A DNA stretch of 64,000 nucleotides from DASUCS01 sp041166745 (GCA_041166745.1 JBEEGH010000014.1:42154-106153); one strand, 5' to 3'. Positions 7,756-16,496 are shown, counted from the stretch's first letter. Notes: generated from the sequence alone by a model not told the origin. A program made the numbers and translations.

Positions 7756-8262
7756 TCAGCTCCCGAGGGCGTCGTCGTCGAGATCGAGGGCTCGCCGGTA
7801 GCTCCCGGAACGCCCTCCGGTCTTCTCCCACAAGGCGATATCGCCCAGCACCATGGACCGATCGGCCGACTTGCACATGTCGTAGATGGTGAGCGCCGCG
7901 ATCGAACAGGCGGTCAGGGCCTCCATCTCGACGCCCGTCCGATCGACGGTGTCGACCTGGGCCTCCACCTCGATGTAGGTGTCCTCGATACGGAAGTTGA
8001 CGAGCACTGCGCCCACGAGAAGCGGGTGACAGAGCGGGATGAGATCGGGCGTGCGCTTGGCCGCCTGGATGCCGGCCACCCGGGCCACGGCGAGCACGTC
8101 GCCCTTGGTGATGGCGCCACGGGCGATGAGCGAGGTGGTGTCGGGCTGCATGTACACCCGGCCTCGGGCGACCGCACGACGGTGCGTGGCCTCCTTGGGC
8201 GTGACGTCGACCATGCGGGCGCGCCCAAGCGGATCGAGATGGGTCAACCCCCGGTCAGACAT
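7756..8262 (-). CDS. moaC: Cyclic pyranopterin monophosphate synthase MoaC
   Basis: A 168-residue MoaC that, with MoaA, converts GTP to cyclic pyranopterin monophosphate, the first committed step of molybdenum cofactor synthesis in the cytoplasm. Diagnostic blocks are LIPLCHPL, TGVEMEALTA, YDMCKSAD and WEKTGGRSG. ATG at 8262 is the natural start and the length is normal for the family. It lies downstream of moaA on the same strand, separated by the 21-base tandem repeats. A 143-base gap (7613-7755) with no recognised feature separates it from the SepX-like gene. Confidence 0.96.
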   Translation of the reverse strand: MSDRGLTHLDPLGRARMVDVTPKEATHRRAVARGRVYMQPDTTSLIARGAITKGDVLAVARVAGIQAAKRTPDLIPLCHPLLVGAVLVNFRIEDTYIEVEAQVDTVDRTGVEMEALTACSIAALTIYDMCKSADRSMVLGDIALWEKTGGRSGSYRRALDLDDDALGS

Positions 8263-8290
8263 GTGGCCGGGAGTTTAGATGCCTGTGCTG

Positions 8291-8347
8291 GTCAGCCGCC
8301 GATTCGCTTCGGTCAGCCGCCGATTCGCTTCGGTCAGCCGCCGATTT
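8291..8347. repeat. 21-base tandem repeat, about 2.7 copies, at the 3' end of moaA
   Basis: GTCAGCCGCCGATTCGCTTCG occurs at 8291-8311 and 8312-8332, with a third diverging copy from 8333. Read on the minus strand, each unit contains a stop codon preceded by codons for Ile-Gly-Gly. The moaA C-terminus is therefore duplicated in tandem downstream of its own stop. Confidence 0.9.
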
Positions 8348-9326
8348 GGCTCATGGAGCGACGCGGCCGGATGAACTGCACCTGGTTGACCGAGTGCCCG
8401 GCCCACTTGGCGGCGACGCAGCGCTCGACGGCGGCGGCGAGATCGTCGTCGCTGGCGCCACCTCGCAGCAGCGCCCGAAGGTCGAGCTCATCCAGGGCGA
8501 AGAGGCACGAGCGCAACTGACCGTCGGCCGTGAGTCGCACCCGATCACACGAATCGCAGAACGCATTTGTGACGCTGGCGATCACACCGAAGTCGCCTCG
8601 GCCGTCGGCGTAACGGAAGACCTCGGCCGGCTCGGGGCCGGTGCGGTCGTGCCCGGCGGCCTCCAGCGGAAAGACGCCACCGATCGTGGCCACGATCTCG
8701 TCGCGCGCGACGACCTTGTCGGCGGTCCACTCTCCGGACGCATCGAGGGGCATGAACTCGATGAACCGAACGCTGACGCCACGTTCGCGTCCAAAGGTCG
8801 CGAACTCGACGACTTCGTCGTCGTTCACGCCTCGCACCAACACGGCGTTGACCTTCACGGGCGCCAGGCCCGCGTCGATCGCGGCGTCGATGCCGTCGAT
8901 CACCTGGGCGAGACAGTCACGCCGGGTCAGCTCGATCACCCGCTCGCGCCGCAGCGAGTCGAGCGATACGTTGATTCGTCGCAGTCCCGCAGCGGCGAGG
9001 TCGTGGGCGATGAGCCCGAGGCTCGTGCCGTTGGTGGTGAGCGCGAGATCGGTGTCGAGCTTCGCCAATCGCTCGACCAGCACCGGGAGATGCGCGCGAA
9101 CGGTCGGCTCACCGCCCGTCAATCGGATGGACGTGAAGCCGTAGCGCTCGACGAGCAGACGGGCGATCCGCTCGATCTCCTCGAAGGTGAGGACCTCCTG
9201 TCGAGGCAGCCACTTCATGCCCTCCGCCGGCATGCAATACGTACAGCGCAGGTTGCATCGGTCCGTCACCGAGATGCGCAGGTCGCGGTGGACGCGGCCG
9301 AAACCATCAGTCAGTGCCTGCGTCAC
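8334..9326 (-). CDS. moaA: GTP 3',8-cyclase MoaA
   Basis: A 330-residue radical SAM enzyme that cyclises GTP in the first step of molybdenum cofactor synthesis, acting with MoaC. The N-terminal iron-sulfur motif is CNLRCTYC, and the C-terminal cluster residues lie in CDSCDRVRL and RSC. The protein ends in Gly-Gly (SQIGG), the tail known to be needed for MoaA activity. GTG at 9326 is chosen because it overlaps the moeA stop in GTGA and gives normal length; a longer open frame upstream is a shadow of moeA. It is translationally coupled to moeA. Confidence 0.95.
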   Translation of the reverse strand: MTQALTDGFGRVHRDLRISVTDRCNLRCTYCMPAEGMKWLPRQEVLTFEEIERIARLLVERYGFTSIRLTGGEPTVRAHLPVLVERLAKLDTDLALTTNGTSLGLIAHDLAAAGLRRINVSLDSLRRERVIELTRRDCLAQVIDGIDAAIDAGLAPVKVNAVLVRGVNDDEVVEFATFGRERGVSVRFIEFMPLDASGEWTADKVVARDEIVATIGGVFPLEAAGHDRTGPEPAEVFRYADGRGDFGVIASVTNAFCDSCDRVRLTADGQLRSCLFALDELDLRALLRGGASDDDLAAAVERCVAAKWAGHSVNQVQFIRPRRSMSQIGG

Positions 9327-10543
9327 GCTGGCCAGGTTAGGGGGATGACCTCGACTTCGTCGCCTGCGGACGCGCCGTCGCCGTCGGGCAGCACCGCCAA
9401 CGCGTTCGCCGCGGCCATCGCCGCCAGCTGGTGCGACCCCTGGCCGCCGGCCGATCGAACCCGCAACCGACCGTCCTCGACCGTCATGGCGACGCGGGCA
9501 AAGTGCACTTTGCCGTCGCGGTGACGGCGGAAATCGTCGGAGGCAACCGCGCGAAGACGGGGTCGGTCGAGGTCGTCGTCGGCGTGACCCATCATCTTGC
9601 GCAACGCGGGCCGAGCGAGCAGCTCGAACGAGATGATCGACGACACGGGATTGCCGGGCAGGCCGAAGACCGGCGTGCCCGCGAGCGTTCCGAAGGCGAA
9701 CGGCTTGGCCGGACGGATGGCGATCTGCATCCACCGCATGTCGTCGGCGCGTTCGGAGAGCACCGCCTTCACTTCGTCGAAGTCGCCCATGCTCACACCG
9801 CCGCTCGTGATCAGCGCGTCGCACGACACCACCGCGTGCTCGATCGCCTCTGTGATCGCGACGCGGTCGTCGCGAACGAGGCCGAGGTCGACCGGATCGC
9901 ATCCGGCCTCCGTGAGCATCGGCAGCAGTGTGTGACGGTTGGACTCGCGGATCTGGCCAGGCTTGAGGGGCGCGCTGCCTTCGACGAGCTCATCGCCGGT
10001 CGAGAGCACGCCGACGCGGAGCCGCGGTACCACCGTCACCTCGACGACGCCGAGGCTCGCGAGCACACCGAGGTGCGCGGCCGAGAGTCGCGTGCCGACG
10101 TCGACGACCAGATCGCCCGGATGGACATCGTCTCCCGCACGCCGGATGTGATCGCCGGCTCGAGCAGCGGCATCGATCCGAACACGACGACCGTCGTCGA
10201 CGGATGCCGTTTGTTCGACGATCACGATCGCGTCGGCGCCCTCCGGCATCGCCGCGCCGGTCATGATGCGCGCCGATTGTCCGGGGCCGACCGTGACCGT
10301 CGCAGGATCGGCTCCCGCCGCGAGCACGCCGACCACCGAAAGCTCGAGGGGTGCGCCAGTGGTGTCCGCCGCGCGTACGGCGTAGCCATCCATGGCGGAG
10401 TTGTCGAACGGGGGCACCGCCTCGAAGGCGACCACGGGCTCGGCCAGCACACATCCGTACGCCGCTCCCGTCGAGAGCCGCACCGCCGGCATCGGCTTCA
10501 CCCGATCGAGGACATGCGCACGCGCCTCCTCGAGCGGAATCAC
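9323..10543 (-). CDS. moeA: Molybdopterin molybdotransferase MoeA / gephyrin-like Glp
   Basis: A 406-residue MoeA-family protein. It inserts molybdate into adenylated molybdopterin. In Corynebacterium a close relative, Glp, instead works as a gephyrin-like division factor together with GlpR. Visible motifs are FDNSAMDGYAV, the SGGVSMGDFD turn and FGLPGNPVSS. GTG at 10543 starts immediately after the galU stop, and the end overlaps moaA. A SepX/GlpR-like gene lies in the same run and at most one MoeA-like gene is visible here, so this protein could serve cofactor synthesis, division or both. The sequence alone does not decide. Confidence 0.92.
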   Translation of the reverse strand: MIPLEEARAHVLDRVKPMPAVRLSTGAAYGCVLAEPVVAFEAVPPFDNSAMDGYAVRAADTTGAPLELSVVGVLAAGADPATVTVGPGQSARIMTGAAMPEGADAIVIVEQTASVDDGRRVRIDAAARAGDHIRRAGDDVHPGDLVVDVGTRLSAAHLGVLASLGVVEVTVVPRLRVGVLSTGDELVEGSAPLKPGQIRESNRHTLLPMLTEAGCDPVDLGLVRDDRVAITEAIEHAVVSCDALITSGGVSMGDFDEVKAVLSERADDMRWMQIAIRPAKPFAFGTLAGTPVFGLPGNPVSSIISFELLARPALRKMMGHADDDLDRPRLRAVASDDFRRHRDGKVHFARVAMTVEDGRLRVRSAGGQGSHQLAAMAAANALAVLPDGDGASAGDEVEVIPLTWPA

Positions 10544-11407
10544 TCAGAGGCCCTTCACGAACGCTTTGAGGAAAGCGCGGAACTCCGGCCCGAGGTCTTC
10601 GCGGCGGGAGGCGAGTTCGACCGTGGCCCGCAGGTAGTCGAGCTTTTTGCCCGTGTCGTAACGGCCTTCCGAGAAGGTGTAGCCGTACACGTTCTGCTCC
10701 TCGAGTAAGAGCGCGATCGCATCGGTCAACTGGATCTCGCCACCGACACCGGGCTGCACCTGCGCAAGCGCGTCGAAGATCGCCGGGGAGAACACATACC
10801 GACCCATCACCGCCAAGTTCGACGGTGCCTCCGCGGCGGCGGGTTTCTCGACGATGTCGAGTATGCGGACGATGTTGTCTCCTGCCGGCTCGGCGCGGGC
10901 GCAGCCGTAGAGCGAGGGGTTCTCGACCTCCATCAGTGCGATCACGCTGCTGTCCAGCCGCTCGTACGTCTCGATCATCCCTTCGAGCAGCGGCAGCCGC
11001 TCGTCGATGAGGTCGTCACCCAGGAGCACGACGAACGGGTTGTCGCCGATGTGCTTTCGGCAGATCGACACCGCATGGCCCAGCCCGAGCGGCTCGCCTT
11101 GGCGCACGTAGAAGATGTCCGCGAGGTTGGCGAGCGCTCGAACCTCCTTGAGGGCCTCGAGACGGCCGCGATGCTCGAGCTCGAGCTCGAGCTCGACGTT
11201 GCGGTCGAAGTGATCCTCGAGGCTGCGCTTGCTGCGGCCGGTGATGATGATGATGTCGTCGATCCCGGCACGGACGGCCTCCTCGACGACGTACTGGATC
11301 GCCGGCTTGTCGACGACCGGCATCATCTCCTTCGGCTGCGCTTTGGTGGCAGGAAGGAAGCGCGTTCCCAAACCCGCGGCCGGGATCACCGCCTTTGTCA
11401 CCGTCAT
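10544..11407 (-). CDS. galU: UTP--glucose-1-phosphate uridylyltransferase
   Basis: A 287-residue nucleotidyltransferase making UDP-glucose for glycolipids, polysaccharide and trehalose pathways. The signature loop GLGTRFLPATKAQPKEM binds the nucleotide; VVLLGDDLIDE, VEKPAAAEAPSNLAVMGRYV and GGEIQLTDAI are further family blocks. ATG at 11407 overlaps the plsY stop by 4 bases and its own stop abuts moeA, so it sits in a tight operon plsY-galU-moeA-moaA. The galU-moeA order is conserved in other actinobacteria. Confidence 0.95.
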   Translation of the reverse strand: MTVTKAVIPAAGLGTRFLPATKAQPKEMMPVVDKPAIQYVVEEAVRAGIDDIIIITGRSKRSLEDHFDRNVELELELEHRGRLEALKEVRALANLADIFYVRQGEPLGLGHAVSICRKHIGDNPFVVLLGDDLIDERLPLLEGMIETYERLDSSVIALMEVENPSLYGCARAEPAGDNIVRILDIVEKPAAAEAPSNLAVMGRYVFSPAIFDALAQVQPGVGGEIQLTDAIALLLEEQNVYGYTFSEGRYDTGKKLDYLRATVELASRREDLGPEFRAFLKAFVKGL

Positions 11408-12012
11408 GGATCGCTCGTTTCTTCCCTCGTCAGCGTCGATTCCTCGCCCCTACGGAGCCGTGCCAGGTTGCCACGGTGACGCAGCACGACGAGAACGGCG
11501 ACGCCGGCGAGCGTGGCGACCTCCCACGCGGGACGCCCCGCGACCGCGATCGACACGACCACGACGAGCACCATCGCGACTGAGGCGACCACCGCGGTGC
11601 GCGTGACGCGCGCGACCGCAGCCCACACGATCGCAGCTGCAATCGCCGCCACGGGCTCGAGCACGGCGATCATCCCGACCGCAGTGGCGACGCCCTTGCC
11701 GCCACGAAAGCGTCGGGCGATCGGTGCGACGTGGCCGACCACGGCGGCCGCACCGGCAGCGACGCCCAGACCTCTACCCCCTACGGCCAGGCCAAGCGCT
11801 GCCGCGATCGCCCCCTTGCCGACGTCGCCGACAAGGACGAGCACACCGGCGCGTGCACCGCCGAGCCGAAACGAGTTCGATGCTCCCGGGTTTCCGGAGC
11901 CCGCGCCCTGCGGATCGAAGCCAGACCTCCGGCCGACGAGCGCCGCCGTCGGGAAGCCGCCCAGCGCGTAGGCGCCGACTACCACGAGCGCGGCTACCAC
12001 CACGCCGGACAC
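11404..12012 (-). CDS. plsY: Glycerol-3-phosphate acyltransferase PlsY
   Basis: A 202-residue polytopic membrane enzyme that transfers acyl groups from acyl phosphate to glycerol-3-phosphate, starting phospholipid synthesis. Three family motifs are present: GAGSGNPGASN, FRGGKGVAT and RHRGNLARL; DVGKG follows the first. It is the first gene of the minus-strand run and starts close to the divergent FmdB gene, so its promoter should lie in 12013-12083. Length is typical. Confidence 0.93.
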   Translation of the reverse strand: MSGVVVAALVVVGAYALGGFPTAALVGRRSGFDPQGAGSGNPGASNSFRLGGARAGVLVLVGDVGKGAIAAALGLAVGGRGLGVAAGAAAVVGHVAPIARRFRGGKGVATAVGMIAVLEPVAAIAAAIVWAAVARVTRTAVVASVAMVLVVVVSIAVAGRPAWEVATLAGVAVLVVLRHRGNLARLRRGEESTLTREETSDP

Positions 12013-12083
12013 TGTACGTACGCACCTCTCCGGGTATCCTCAAGCACTCAAACCAGTCGACTGCTAACCGGCCGGAGCCACGA

Positions 12084-12449
12084 ATGCCCACCTACGAGTA
12101 CCGCTGCAAGGACTGTGGCGAACACCTCGAAGTCGTCCAGGCGTTCACCGACGATGCGCTCACCGAATGCCCGGCGTGCGGGGGGCAGTTGCGCAAGGTC
12201 TTCGGCAACATCGGGATCACCTTCAAGGGCTCCGGCTTTTACAAGACCGACAGCCGCTCGAAGAAGACCGCGGCAAAGACGTCGGACGGCAAATCCGAGA
12301 CCTCCCCCTCGGAGAAATCCGACTCCTCCGAAAAGTCCGACGCGAAGTCGTCAGGCAGCAAGTCCGACTCGAAGTCCGACAGCAAGCCGGCCGACGCGAA
12401 GAAGGACACCAGCGCCGCGAAGAGCTCGCCTGACACAAAGACGGCATGA
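12084..12449 (+). CDS. FmdB-family zinc-ribbon protein with long Ser/Lys/Asp tail
   Basis: A 121-residue protein. The first 52 residues are a standard FmdB zinc ribbon with four cysteines (C8, C11, C29, C32), the typical opening MPTYEYRC and the FKGSGFYKTD end. FmdB proteins are small putative regulators of uncertain role. The last 65 residues are a low-complexity tail built from SKSD, KSD and KPAD units, rich in Lys, Ser and Asp and surely disordered. ATG at 12084 begins the zinc ribbon exactly. It is divergent from plsY and is followed by a SAF-domain gene. Confidence 0.88.
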   Translation: MPTYEYRCKDCGEHLEVVQAFTDDALTECPACGGQLRKVFGNIGITFKGSGFYKTDSRSKKTAAKTSDGKSETSPSEKSDSSEKSDAKSSGSKSDSKSDSKPADAKKDTSAAKSSPDTKTA

Positions 12450-12514
12450 CCAGCGCTCACATAACCTGAGCGCAGCGACCTTCCCCCTCGGTCTCTCATT
12501 CGAGGAGGAACGCC

Positions 12515-13165
12515 ATGCGTATTCGCCGCCGCGTCATCGTCCGTCGTCGCTTGCTGCCACGGCGAGTTCGACATCACCCGGCCGCGCGAGCGGCGGGCGC
12601 AATCGTGCTCGCGCTGGTGGTGACGTCGATCATGCAACGGACCGCGGCCTCTGCAATCGACGCACGACGCCAATGGGGTGAGGAGCGCACGGTCGTGGTG
12701 GCGCGTCACCGCATCGCGATGGGTGATGTCATCGAGTCAGATTCGATCACGACGCAGTCGTGGCCGGCCGCGCTCGTACCGACGGGCGCGGTCGACAGCC
12801 CACCGATCGGACGCACGGTGGTCGCGACGATCGAGCCCGGCGAAGCCGTGATCGTGACGCGACTTGCGCCCGACGGCCTGAGCGGTGTCGCCGCCCTCGT
12901 GCCGCGCGGTTGGAGGGCTTTGGCCATCCCGGTTGGTCCGACGGTAGTGGCGCTCACGGTGGGCGATCGTGTCGATCTGATCGCGGGCTTCGACGTGGCC
13001 GGCGCGAACGCCGACCAAGCGCCGGCGTTCACGATCGCCGAGAACGCGATCGTCTTGGCGGTCGACGAGCAACGAGTCACGGTGGCGGTCCGCGACCTCG
13101 ACGCCGAGCGCGTCGCGTTCGCGATCGTGGCCGGCACCGTCGTTCCCGCGTTGAGAGCCACCTGA
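12515..13165 (+). CDS. SAF-domain membrane protein, CpaB/RcpC-like
   Basis: A 216-residue protein with a very basic N-terminus (RIRRRVIVRRRLLPRR), one membrane helix (about 25-42) and an external SAF domain starting near VVVARHRIAMGDVI and continuing through PIGRTVVATIEPGEAV. A second half-domain (VPRGWRALAIPVGPTVVAL, VGDRVDLIAGF) resembles CpaB/RcpC pilus-assembly proteins. No other pilus gene is in the window, so a pilus role is not supported by context. The start is well fixed by GAGGAGGA seven bases before the ATG. The FmdB-SAF gene pair is, from memory, common in actinobacteria. Confidence 0.8.
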   Translation: MRIRRRVIVRRRLLPRRVRHHPAARAAGAIVLALVVTSIMQRTAASAIDARRQWGEERTVVVARHRIAMGDVIESDSITTQSWPAALVPTGAVDSPPIGRTVVATIEPGEAVIVTRLAPDGLSGVAALVPRGWRALAIPVGPTVVALTVGDRVDLIAGFDVAGANADQAPAFTIAENAIVLAVDEQRVTVAVRDLDAERVAFAIVAGTVVPALRAT

Positions 13166-13258
13166 TCGGTCCAGCGTGCATTTCGGACGTATCGCCGATT
13201 GGGTGCTCTAAGGTCGCTGTCGAACACCACGACTCAGCCGTCTCTTGGGAGCAGCTCC

Positions 13259-14182
13259 ATGCAAAGGGTTCTTCGCACGCTCGTCGCCGCCATCGTCGGG
13301 GTCACGGCCATCCTCGCGATGTCGTCTCCGGCGGTGGCGATCACCGGCGGCACCGAGGACACCGCCAACACGTACTCGAACGTGGGAATGATCGTCTTCT
13401 ATCAGCCCGACGGACGGTTTCGTTGCTCGGGCACGCTCATCGCACCACGGGTGGTGCTCACGGCTGCGCACTGCACGTTCCAGGACATCGGAAAGGTGAT
13501 CGTCACCTTCGACCCGGTCATCTCGCGTACCGCGGAAGAGGCCGAGGTCGACATCCCCCGCGCCGCGGACGACAGCGGTCCGACGGACGCCGTCTCCGCG
13601 ATCGGCTACGCGCCGGACGACATCGTTGCGCCCAAGTACCAGGGCGAGCAGCAGTACTTCCTGGGTGTGGCGCGGACGCACCCCGATTACAGCGACTTCA
13701 CCGACGCGAAGAACTGGAACGACACCGGCGTCATCATCCTCGACACGGCGCCAGGTTTGCCGACCTCGCCGATCGCGCCTGCGAACTACCTCGACCAGTT
13801 CCAACAGCCGAAGCTGAACCACACGAACTTCCTCACGATCGGCTACGGCACCGAGGTGCGACAGGCCGACTCCGGGCCGCAGAAGCCGACGCCCGAGCGC
13901 CAGCCGATCGTGCGCCGCTACACGACCGAGGTCGGCCAGAAGCTCACCAGCCAGATCCTTCAGATGAACGGCAACGAACACGACCCTCGCGCCGGCGGAG
14001 GCACGTGCTTCGGTGACTCGGGTGGACCGGCGATGATCGGCGGTTATGTGGTCGCCGACACGAGCTACGGCTACACGAACAATTGCCGCTACCTCGGCGG
14101 CTACCAGCGAATCGACATCCCGGTGGTGCGCAATTGGCTGCTCGACTGCACGGCCGACCTCGCCTGCCCGTCGAAGAGCTGA
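13259..14182 (+). CDS. Secreted trypsin-like serine protease
   Basis: A 307-residue chymotrypsin-fold protease with a signal peptide (VLRTLVAAIVGVTAILAM, cleavage probably near SPAVA). The mature start ITGGTEDT replaces the usual IVGG. The catalytic triad is visible: His in VLTAAHC, Asp in WNDTGVIILD and Ser in CFGDSGGP. An insertion between His and Asp and a further one before the serine make it longer than bacterial trypsins. ATG at 13259 has GGGAGCAG upstream; the in-frame TTG at 13199 would put 20 residues before the signal peptide. It stands alone and ends 10 bases from the convergent uppP gene. Confidence 0.93.
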   Translation: MQRVLRTLVAAIVGVTAILAMSSPAVAITGGTEDTANTYSNVGMIVFYQPDGRFRCSGTLIAPRVVLTAAHCTFQDIGKVIVTFDPVISRTAEEAEVDIPRAADDSGPTDAVSAIGYAPDDIVAPKYQGEQQYFLGVARTHPDYSDFTDAKNWNDTGVIILDTAPGLPTSPIAPANYLDQFQQPKLNHTNFLTIGYGTEVRQADSGPQKPTPERQPIVRRYTTEVGQKLTSQILQMNGNEHDPRAGGGTCFGDSGGPAMIGGYVVADTSYGYTNNCRYLGGYQRIDIPVVRNWLLDCTADLACPSKS

Positions 14183-14192
14183 CGGCGACGCG

Positions 14193-15059
14193 CTACCTGA
14201 TGCCGGTCGTGTAGACGACGAGAATGATCGCGCCCGCGGCGACGCGATAGATGACGAAGGGCGTGAAGCCACGAGTGCGGATGAGCCGCAGGAGGGCCCA
14301 CACCGCGACATAGCCGCTGATCCCGGACGCCACGATTCCCCACGCGAACGGCGCGGCGAACCCGTGCGGAAAGCCACGCGCGAACTGCTTGCCGAGCTTC
14401 AGGGCGACCGCACCGCCGATGATCGGTATGCCCATCAGGAACGACAACCGGGCCGCGGCGTCACGGTCGAATCCGAGCTTGCGGCCGACGCTGATCGTGA
14501 CGCCCGAGCGCGACACGCCGGGTGAGAGGGCGAGGGCCTGCCCCGTCCCCATGAGGAGTGCATCACGCAGCCGGAAGTCGGTGACGTGACGATCACCGCT
14601 CAAGTGGTCCGCCCAGTAGAGGATCAGCCCGAAGGCGATCAGCATGATCGCGATCAGCCAGATCTGACCGAGGTGGTCCTCGATCGGCGTCTCGAACAAG
14701 GCTCCGGTGACGCCACCGGGAATGCACGACAGCAGCAACAGCCATGCGAGCCGCCGATCGGCTTCGGGTGTCGGATGATCCGCGGCGAGCGTGCCGCTGG
14801 TGACGACGGCCGGCGCTCGGGCGGGGAAGAACGCGGCCCGCACCAGCGTGATGATGTCGGCACGGAAGTACGCGATGGCCCCGAGGAGCGTGCCGAGGTG
14901 GAGCGCGACATCGAAGGTCTTCTCGAGATCGGCGCTGCCGGCGAAGTCGTGCCAGCCGAACGCCCACGGCGTGAGCAACAGATGGCCGCTCGACGAGATC
15001 GGCAGGAACTCCGAGAGGCCTTGAACGATGCCCAGGACGATGGCGTGCAAGATCGGCAC
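14193..15059 (-). CDS. uppP: Undecaprenyl-diphosphatase UppP
   Basis: A 288-residue polytopic membrane phosphatase that recycles undecaprenyl diphosphate, the lipid carrier of cell-wall and surface glycan precursors; it can give bacitracin tolerance. Hallmarks are GLSEFLPISSSGHL near the N-terminus and LSPGVSRSGVTI in the second half. GTG at 15059 has AGGAAGT six bases upstream. It lies 20 bases downstream of tldE and may be transcribed with it. Confidence 0.96.
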   Translation of the reverse strand: MPILHAIVLGIVQGLSEFLPISSSGHLLLTPWAFGWHDFAGSADLEKTFDVALHLGTLLGAIAYFRADIITLVRAAFFPARAPAVVTSGTLAADHPTPEADRRLAWLLLLSCIPGGVTGALFETPIEDHLGQIWLIAIMLIAFGLILYWADHLSGDRHVTDFRLRDALLMGTGQALALSPGVSRSGVTISVGRKLGFDRDAAARLSFLMGIPIIGGAVALKLGKQFARGFPHGFAAPFAWGIVASGISGYVAVWALLRLIRTRGFTPFVIYRVAAGAIILVVYTTGIR

Positions 15060-15079
15060 GCCGACTTCCTACTCGACTG

Positions 15080-16438
15080 CTAGCTCCCCGAGACAGTCAC
15101 GTCGCCGATGACAAGCGACACACCGGCCGCGGACATCGGCAACCACTCGATGTCTCCGCCAACGGCGAGCACGTCGTGAAGGATGCGCTGCAACGTGGAC
15201 GCGATCGTGAATTCACGAAGCGGAGCTCCGACCGCGCCGCCGGCGATCCGCAACCCTTCAGCCCCCGTCGAGAAGTCGCCCGAGACGGGGTTGACGCCGG
15301 AGTGCAGCCCTGAGACCGACTGGACGAGGATGCCTTCGCCAACGTCGGCGACCAACTCGGCTTGCGACTTCGTGCCAGGCAGCAGCGACACCGCTCGAGC
15401 CCCCGCACTCGGCGTGGACTTGAAGCCCCGCACGGCCGAGCCCGTCGAGACGGTGCCCAACCGACGCGCCGTGTACGAGTTGTGCAAGAAGCCTTTCAAC
15501 ACGCCCCCTTCGATCAGGGGATTTCGCCTCGTCGCCAGACCCTCGCCGTCGGTCTGCGTGGCCGTGAAGGCTTCCGGGTTGGTCGGGTCGTCGACCAACG
15601 TCAAGAGGCCATTGCCGATTTCGTCGCCGACGCGATCGGCGAACGGGGACCGACCCTTGAGCACGGCTTCGCCCGACAAGGTGCCGCCGATGATGGCAAG
15701 CAGCTGCGCGGTGACCCACGGATCGAGAATCACCGTGAGCCGCTGGCTCGGAGGCTTCGTCGCGCCGAGCATGCGAGTGGCTCGCTCGGCGGCATCCGCG
15801 GCCGCTTTGTCGAGATCGAGGTCGCCGGGTTCGCGTCCGACGGAGAAACCGAAACCCGTCTGGGTCTCGTCGCCCTCGGCCGCAAGTACCGACGCCATGA
15901 CGTACGCGGCCGTCTCGCGGGCCGCAGTACGGATGCCGGTCGTGGTGACGACCGCACCTTCGGCGATCGAGTCGACATAGTCGGCAGACTCCACACCGGA
16001 GATGCGGGGATCAGCGGCGCGCGCCGCGCGCTCGAGCGCGATCGCCAGCTCCACCTTGGAGTCGGTCGGAAAGTCGGCCAGCGATTCGCGGTACAAGTCG
16101 AGGTCAGGAACAGGAACGCCATCGGGGCTCGCCAGACCGACGAACTCGTCGGGGGTTCCGAACCCGGCGTTGTCGCGGGCCTCCTCGAGCGTCTCGCTCA
16201 GGACGTCGTCGTCGAGCGAGCCGGCGTACGCGAACCCCACTCGTTGATCGCGCACGACTCGGATCCCCACGCCTTGCGTCTGGGCGGACGAGAGCTGCTC
16301 GACCGCGCCCTCGTACGCACGGATCTCCGTGTCGCTCGACCGCACGACCACGGCCTCCACCTGCTCACCGTCTTTCGCCCGCCCGACGATGCGATCGCCG
16401 ATCGCGAGAAGGTCGTCGACGTCGAGCCCGCCACTCAT
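15080..16438 (-). CDS. TldE/PmbA-type metalloprotease subunit
   Basis: A 452-residue protein of the TldD/PmbA family, the partner lacking the zinc-binding HExxxH. TldD and TldE form a heterodimer that threads and cuts unfolded peptides, for example to mature ribosomal peptide products. Family features are a GVGIRVVRDQRVGFAY strand, the SPFADRVGDEIGNGLLTLVDD block, a TDGEGLATRRNPLIEGGVL segment and a GDFSTGAEG turn near the C-terminus. ATG at 16438 is used. It follows tldD on the same strand after a 58-base gap that holds a 53-base hairpin. No peptide-precursor gene is evident nearby. Confidence 0.9.
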   Translation of the reverse strand: MSGGLDVDDLLAIGDRIVGRAKDGEQVEAVVVRSSDTEIRAYEGAVEQLSSAQTQGVGIRVVRDQRVGFAYAGSLDDDVLSETLEEARDNAGFGTPDEFVGLASPDGVPVPDLDLYRESLADFPTDSKVELAIALERAARAADPRISGVESADYVDSIAEGAVVTTTGIRTAARETAAYVMASVLAAEGDETQTGFGFSVGREPGDLDLDKAAADAAERATRMLGATKPPSQRLTVILDPWVTAQLLAIIGGTLSGEAVLKGRSPFADRVGDEIGNGLLTLVDDPTNPEAFTATQTDGEGLATRRNPLIEGGVLKGFLHNSYTARRLGTVSTGSAVRGFKSTPSAGARAVSLLPGTKSQAELVADVGEGILVQSVSGLHSGVNPVSGDFSTGAEGLRIAGGAVGAPLREFTIASTLQRILHDVLAVGGDIEWLPMSAAGVSLVIGDVTVSGS

Positions 16439-16439
16439 C

Positions 16440-16492
16440 CCGTTCTCCCCGTTTGAACCGGAGGTTTTCTCCGGTTACGACCGCACAAACGG
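16440..16492. repeat. 53-base palindromic element between tldD and tldE (family A, copy 1)
   Basis: The central stem is AACCGGAG-gtttt-CTCCGGTT, and outer bases CCGTTTG and CAAACGG can also pair. The ends CCGTTCT and ACCGCACAAACGG match those of the 53-base hairpin at 33612-33664, with the same total length and a different core. It fills nearly the whole gap between tldD and tldE. It could attenuate or process the transcript; there is no T-run. Confidence 0.7.
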
Positions 16493-16496
16493 ATGG

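Noticed and set aside
9327..9902. Extended N-terminus of MoaA
   Set aside because: The sequence is a shadow of moeA; GTG at 9326 overlaps the moeA stop and gives normal MoaA length.
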